From Acidobacteriota bacterium (lineage in GTDB: Bacteria > Acidobacteriota > UBA6911 > RPQK01 > DATIPO01): a stretch of 8,018 nucleotides of DNA. Positions 5,586 to 8,018 of this stretch are shown one piece after another. How positions within the stretch are numbered: position 1 is the stretch's first letter; each line of letters opens with the position of its first letter. The position numbers and the translations under genes are program-made. Under the pieces are notes generated by a model that made no database searches, was not told the DNA's origin, and saw only the letters and a list, made by a program, of their open reading frames with translations. The stretch spans positions 1 to 8,018 of the forward strand of contig JANQFM010000101.1 of the NCBI GenBank assembly GCA_028277865.1. Reading direction: 5' to 3'.

Positions 5586-7347
5586 CCAGCGGCCCCATGC
5601 CGCCGATGTAGGTGACGCTGGAATCGAAGAAACCGTCGTCGGGCGGCGTGGCCACGAAGTTGAGGTTGAGGGCCGGCGAATTGAGGTTGGGCCGGAAGTC
5701 GGGCTGCAGCTTGCTCAGGGCGTTGCGCAGGCTGGGATTGATGACCCGGTTGGTGGCGTTTCCTGTGATCCAGTCTGCGGTGGTGAACGGCAGCAGTTCG
5801 CCCTCGTCGTCGCTTTCGTCAGAGAACTGGTCGGCGCCGTCGGGACCCGAACAATTGCCTGCCCCGCCGTTGCAGTTTTGCCAGAAGATCGAGTTGGTGA
5901 ATTCCAGTGCGGGCCCGTTGGTGCCGTTGATGCGGTCCAGGGTGGCCTGGTTGTCGATATCGACTGCCGCCTCTTTGAAATAGGCCACGATGAAGTTGCG
6001 CAAAATGCCGCCGGTGCCTTCGCGCAGCAGCACGCCGGTATCGCTTTCGCCCAAAGAGGGATCCGGGTCGCCGATGAATGTGCAGTTGTAGATCATGGGA
6101 CTGGAGATGGGCGTCTGGTCGTTGTTGTCGGACAGGTTGTCGGCTTCGATGCCCTGATCGGCGTCATCGCCGCTTTGTTGGGCGATCACGAACTGCAATT
6201 TGCCCACCCAGCCCAGCACCCAGTCCAGGCTGTCGTCGGCGTCGCCGGTGAGCAGAATGTTCTTGGCGTTGACCGTACCGCCGAAAAACTCGACCCCGTC
6301 GTCCTTGTTGAAGTGGACTTGAATGTGGTGGACCAGGGTCCCGTTGCCCACTCCCTGGAAGGCGATGCCGTTCAGCTCGTTGTCGGGGCTGAATTCGATG
6401 CCGGCGAACTCGACCCTCACGTAGCACAGGGTGCCGCTGGAGTCGGCGGGGTCATCGCCCCCGAAAAGCGAATCCGTCCCCTCGCTGGCCTGTTCCACCG
6501 TGTTGATGGGCGCCCGACCGTTGATGACCAGTCCGCCCCATTGGGAGCGGGCCCGCTGGCCGACTTCCGTGGCGCTGGTCATGACGATGGGCTGAGCCTT
6601 GGTGCCCACGGCCTCGATCCTTGCGCCCCTCTGGATTTCCAGGGCGGAGAGCTGCCCGGTGCCCAGCACCCAGGTGCCGCGTTCGATGGTCAGCGTGGCG
6701 CCCTCTTCAACCTGGATCAGGCGGTTGTTGATGAAGTAGGCATTACTGGAGACCCAGGTGGTGTCTTGGGTGATATTGGCGGTCACTTCCACCACCCCGT
6801 CCACCACGCAAAAGCCGAAGTCGGCCCAGACCACCGAGCGCTGCCCGGAAAGCTCGCGCAGGTCGAGTACGAAGGTGTAGTTGCCGGTTCCGATGTCACC
6901 GGCCGCGATGGCGCCGCTGACCCGTCCGCCGTCGCCCAGCAAGACCAAGTCCTCCACGGCCGTCACAGCGATGGGATTGGCCTGATCGGGGGCAAAGCCG
7001 TCGATGTCGCGGATCACTCCCGGGTCGAGCAGTCCGCTGTTGTCGATATAGCGGACCACGCCGGTTGCGTTGTTGCGCAGCGAAAGGAACCAGCGACGGG
7101 CCGCCGAGTTGCCGTTGGGGTTGATGCTGGTGCGCAGCCCGATCTGGCTGTTCAAGTTGCCGCTGGTGCCATAAACGACATCATTGCCGTAGATGAACAC
7201 GCTGGGATGAGGGCCGTCGGCAACCGTGCGCTGAACCCGCAAGGTGTCGGTCAACAAACCCGTCGCGTCGTTGGACGTCCGCGCCGAAGCACCGGTCACC
7301 AATAGGAATATGCCCGCCAGGGCAAGGATAGTCAGAAGTTTCTTCAC
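5545..7347 (-). CDS. Secreted right-handed beta-helix protein, receptor-associated
   Basis: The 600-residue protein starts at GTG 7347. An in-frame TGA two codons upstream rules out a longer form, and AAAGGAG lies 10 nt before it. Residues 1-22 are a clear signal peptide (KK, hydrophobic core, ending GASA). Residues 24 to about 185 look like a separate beta-rich domain. From about 205 the chain has parallel-beta-helix character: EEGATLTIERGTWVLGTG (214-231), GARIEAVGTKAQPIVMTSA (241-259), GGLVINGRAPIN (271-282), GGDDPADSSGTL (296-307) and VHFNKDDGVEFFGGTVNAK (344-362). Acidic segments (DDADDSLDW, GDDADQGIEADN, SDESDDEGE) could bind calcium. I recall this signature in secreted proteins of unknown role encoded beside TonB-dependent receptors in marine and environmental bacteria. 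Pectate-lyase-like folds share the architecture, but I see no lyase active site. It lies 36 bp after the receptor stop, so a surface or periplasmic partner of that receptor is the best inference. Confidence 0.85.
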   Translation of the reverse strand: MKKLLTILALAGIFLLVTGASARTSNDATGLLTDTLRVQRTVADGPHPSVFIYGNDVVYGTSGNLNSQIGLRTSINPNGNSAARRWFLSLRNNATGVVRYIDNSGLLDPGVIRDIDGFAPDQANPIAVTAVEDLVLLGDGGRVSGAIAAGDIGTGNYTFVLDLRELSGQRSVVWADFGFCVVDGVVEVTANITQDTTWVSSNAYFINNRLIQVEEGATLTIERGTWVLGTGQLSALEIQRGARIEAVGTKAQPIVMTSATEVGQRARSQWGGLVINGRAPINTVEQASEGTDSLFGGDDPADSSGTLCYVRVEFAGIEFSPDNELNGIAFQGVGNGTLVHHIQVHFNKDDGVEFFGGTVNAKNILLTGDADDSLDWVLGWVGKLQFVIAQQSGDDADQGIEADNLSDNNDQTPISSPMIYNCTFIGDPDPSLGESDTGVLLREGTGGILRNFIVAYFKEAAVDIDNQATLDRINGTNGPALEFTNSIFWQNCNGGAGNCSGPDGADQFSDESDDEGELLPFTTADWITGNATNRVINPSLRNALSKLQPDFRPNLNSPALNLNFVATPPDDGFFDSSVTYIGGMGPLDDWTKGWTYFGPF

Positions 7348-7383
7348 GATTCAGTTGCTCCTTTCTCCAAAATGCTCAAGAGA

Positions 7384-8018
7384 TCACTGCTCCTTGAAAA
7401 ATGAGTAGGAAAGCGTGACGCTGAAGTCCCGCCCAGTCTTGAATACCCTCTGAGGTAGTCCGCCCTGCGTGAAGCGCACCTCTTCGTCGAGCAGGTTTTG
7501 GGCCGTGAACTTGATGCTCCACTTGCGGGCGTCTCCGAATGGCTGGATGAAAACGGCATCCAAAGAGGTGAAACCGTCTTCGATGATGTCCGGAATCCCT
7601 CGGGAGCCCACGTCGGTGAGCCGGCTTCCCTGGAAGTTGAGCAAGCCGCGCACGACCGTCCCGCTGGCCGGATTCTGATACTCGAAGATGCTGTTGAAGA
7701 TGTGCCTGGACTGCCCGGCCAAAGGACGGGCCAGTGATGTCAGGGCCAGGATGTCCTCGTCCGGGATGGTGACGTCCGAGTCGACAAAGGTGTAATTGAG
7801 ATTGGCGCTCAGGTTGCTCAAGCGGGAGGAAACGAAGCCAAGGTCGCGCCGGAAGTCGAACTCGAAGCCGAAGTTGCGGGCGCTTTCAGCATTGCGGAAA
7901 GTGGTCCTCAACTGGGCGGTCGACTCCACCACGCGTTCGATGGGCTTGTCGAAATCCTTGTAAAAGAAGCTGGCCGATATCAGGCCCGTGGAGGTGGGAA
8001 ACCATTCCCAGCGTACAT
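7384..8018 (-). CDS. TonB-dependent outer-membrane receptor, C-terminal part
   Basis: The frame is open from the right edge to a TGA at 7384-7386, giving the last 210 residues; the plug domain, TonB box and signal peptide are outside. The sequence is typical late barrel. It has alternating strands such as LISASFFYKDFDKPIE, then NFGFEFDFRRDLGFV, LSANLNYTFVDSD, RHIFNSIFEYQNPASG with VRGLLNFQGSR, a KWSIKFTAQNLLDEEVRFTQ repeat that marks the closing strands of these receptors, and a terminal VTLSYSFF. Such barrels import siderophores, vitamins, glycans or peptides using inner-membrane TonB energy. The substrate cannot be told from this part. It heads the probable operon with the beta-helix and membrane-protein genes. 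A GTG at 7932 is internal and not the start. Confidence 0.92.
   Translation of the reverse strand, partial: VRWEWFPTSTGLISASFFYKDFDKPIERVVESTAQLRTTFRNAESARNFGFEFDFRRDLGFVSSRLSNLSANLNYTFVDSDVTIPDEDILALTSLARPLAGQSRHIFNSIFEYQNPASGTVVRGLLNFQGSRLTDVGSRGIPDIIEDGFTSLDAVFIQPFGDARKWSIKFTAQNLLDEEVRFTQGGLPQRVFKTGRDFSVTLSYSFFKEQ

Noticed and set aside
5386..7305. A 639-codon open frame on the plus strand, antisense to the beta-helix gene
   Set aside because: The translation is Val/Gly/Ala/Asp-rich with no recognisable domain. The opposite strand has a signal peptide, a ribosome site and family motifs. In GC-rich genes that avoid TTA, CTA and TCA codons, such antisense frames stay open by chance.

Overview
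This is about 8 kb of GC-rich DNA from a Gram-negative bacterium. The right edge carries the C-terminal barrel of a TonB-dependent outer-membrane receptor, so an outer membrane is certain. My best guess for lineage is Acidobacteriota or a similar soil or sediment group. That guess rests on a secreted Asp-box propeller (sortilin-like) protein, a small secreted protein opening with IPQFGEGG, an AHSA1-type SRPBCC gene beside an ArsR-SRPBCC fusion, and dispersed TTCACGCAAAG intergenic repeats. No rRNA or marker gene is present, so the lineage stays an inference.

Layout, left to right. (1) 1-1266, minus: the N-terminal 422 residues of a secreted multi-Asp-box beta-propeller protein, cut by the left edge, with its own promoter. 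(2) 1267-2088: an 822-bp intergenic region holding a pair of ~100-bp inverted repeats, a 25-bp-stem hairpin and a heptanucleotide tandem repeat. It ends with a compact control region for the plus-strand genes: promoter, 16-bp perfect palindrome, and a terminator-like hairpin in the leader. (3) 2089-3457, plus: a two-gene operon encoding an SRPBCC protein with a hydrophobic N-terminus and an ArsR-SRPBCC fusion regulator. (4) 3547-3885, minus: a free-standing OmpR/PhoB-type winged-helix domain with no receiver. (5) 4074-4841, minus: a small secreted protein built from two copies of a beta-rich module, best started at a TTG. (6) 4859-4969: an intergenic inverted repeat. (7) 8018-4974, minus: TonB-dependent receptor (partial), a 600-residue secreted right-handed beta-helix protein, and a single-pass membrane protein. 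Spacing is tight (36 bp, then a 41-bp overlap), consistent with one operon.

Two units look functionally coherent. The plus-strand pair is a candidate self-regulated module: the likely operator lies at the transcription start and the likely repressor is the second gene. The minus-strand trio looks like a surface system: outer-membrane receptor, exported beta-helix partner, and an inner-membrane-anchored protein of unknown fold. Its substrate cannot be read from the window. Nothing here is a CRISPR array, phage, tRNA or rRNA. The least-explained pieces are the structured repeats at 1434-1825 and the receptor/beta-helix/membrane-protein operon.
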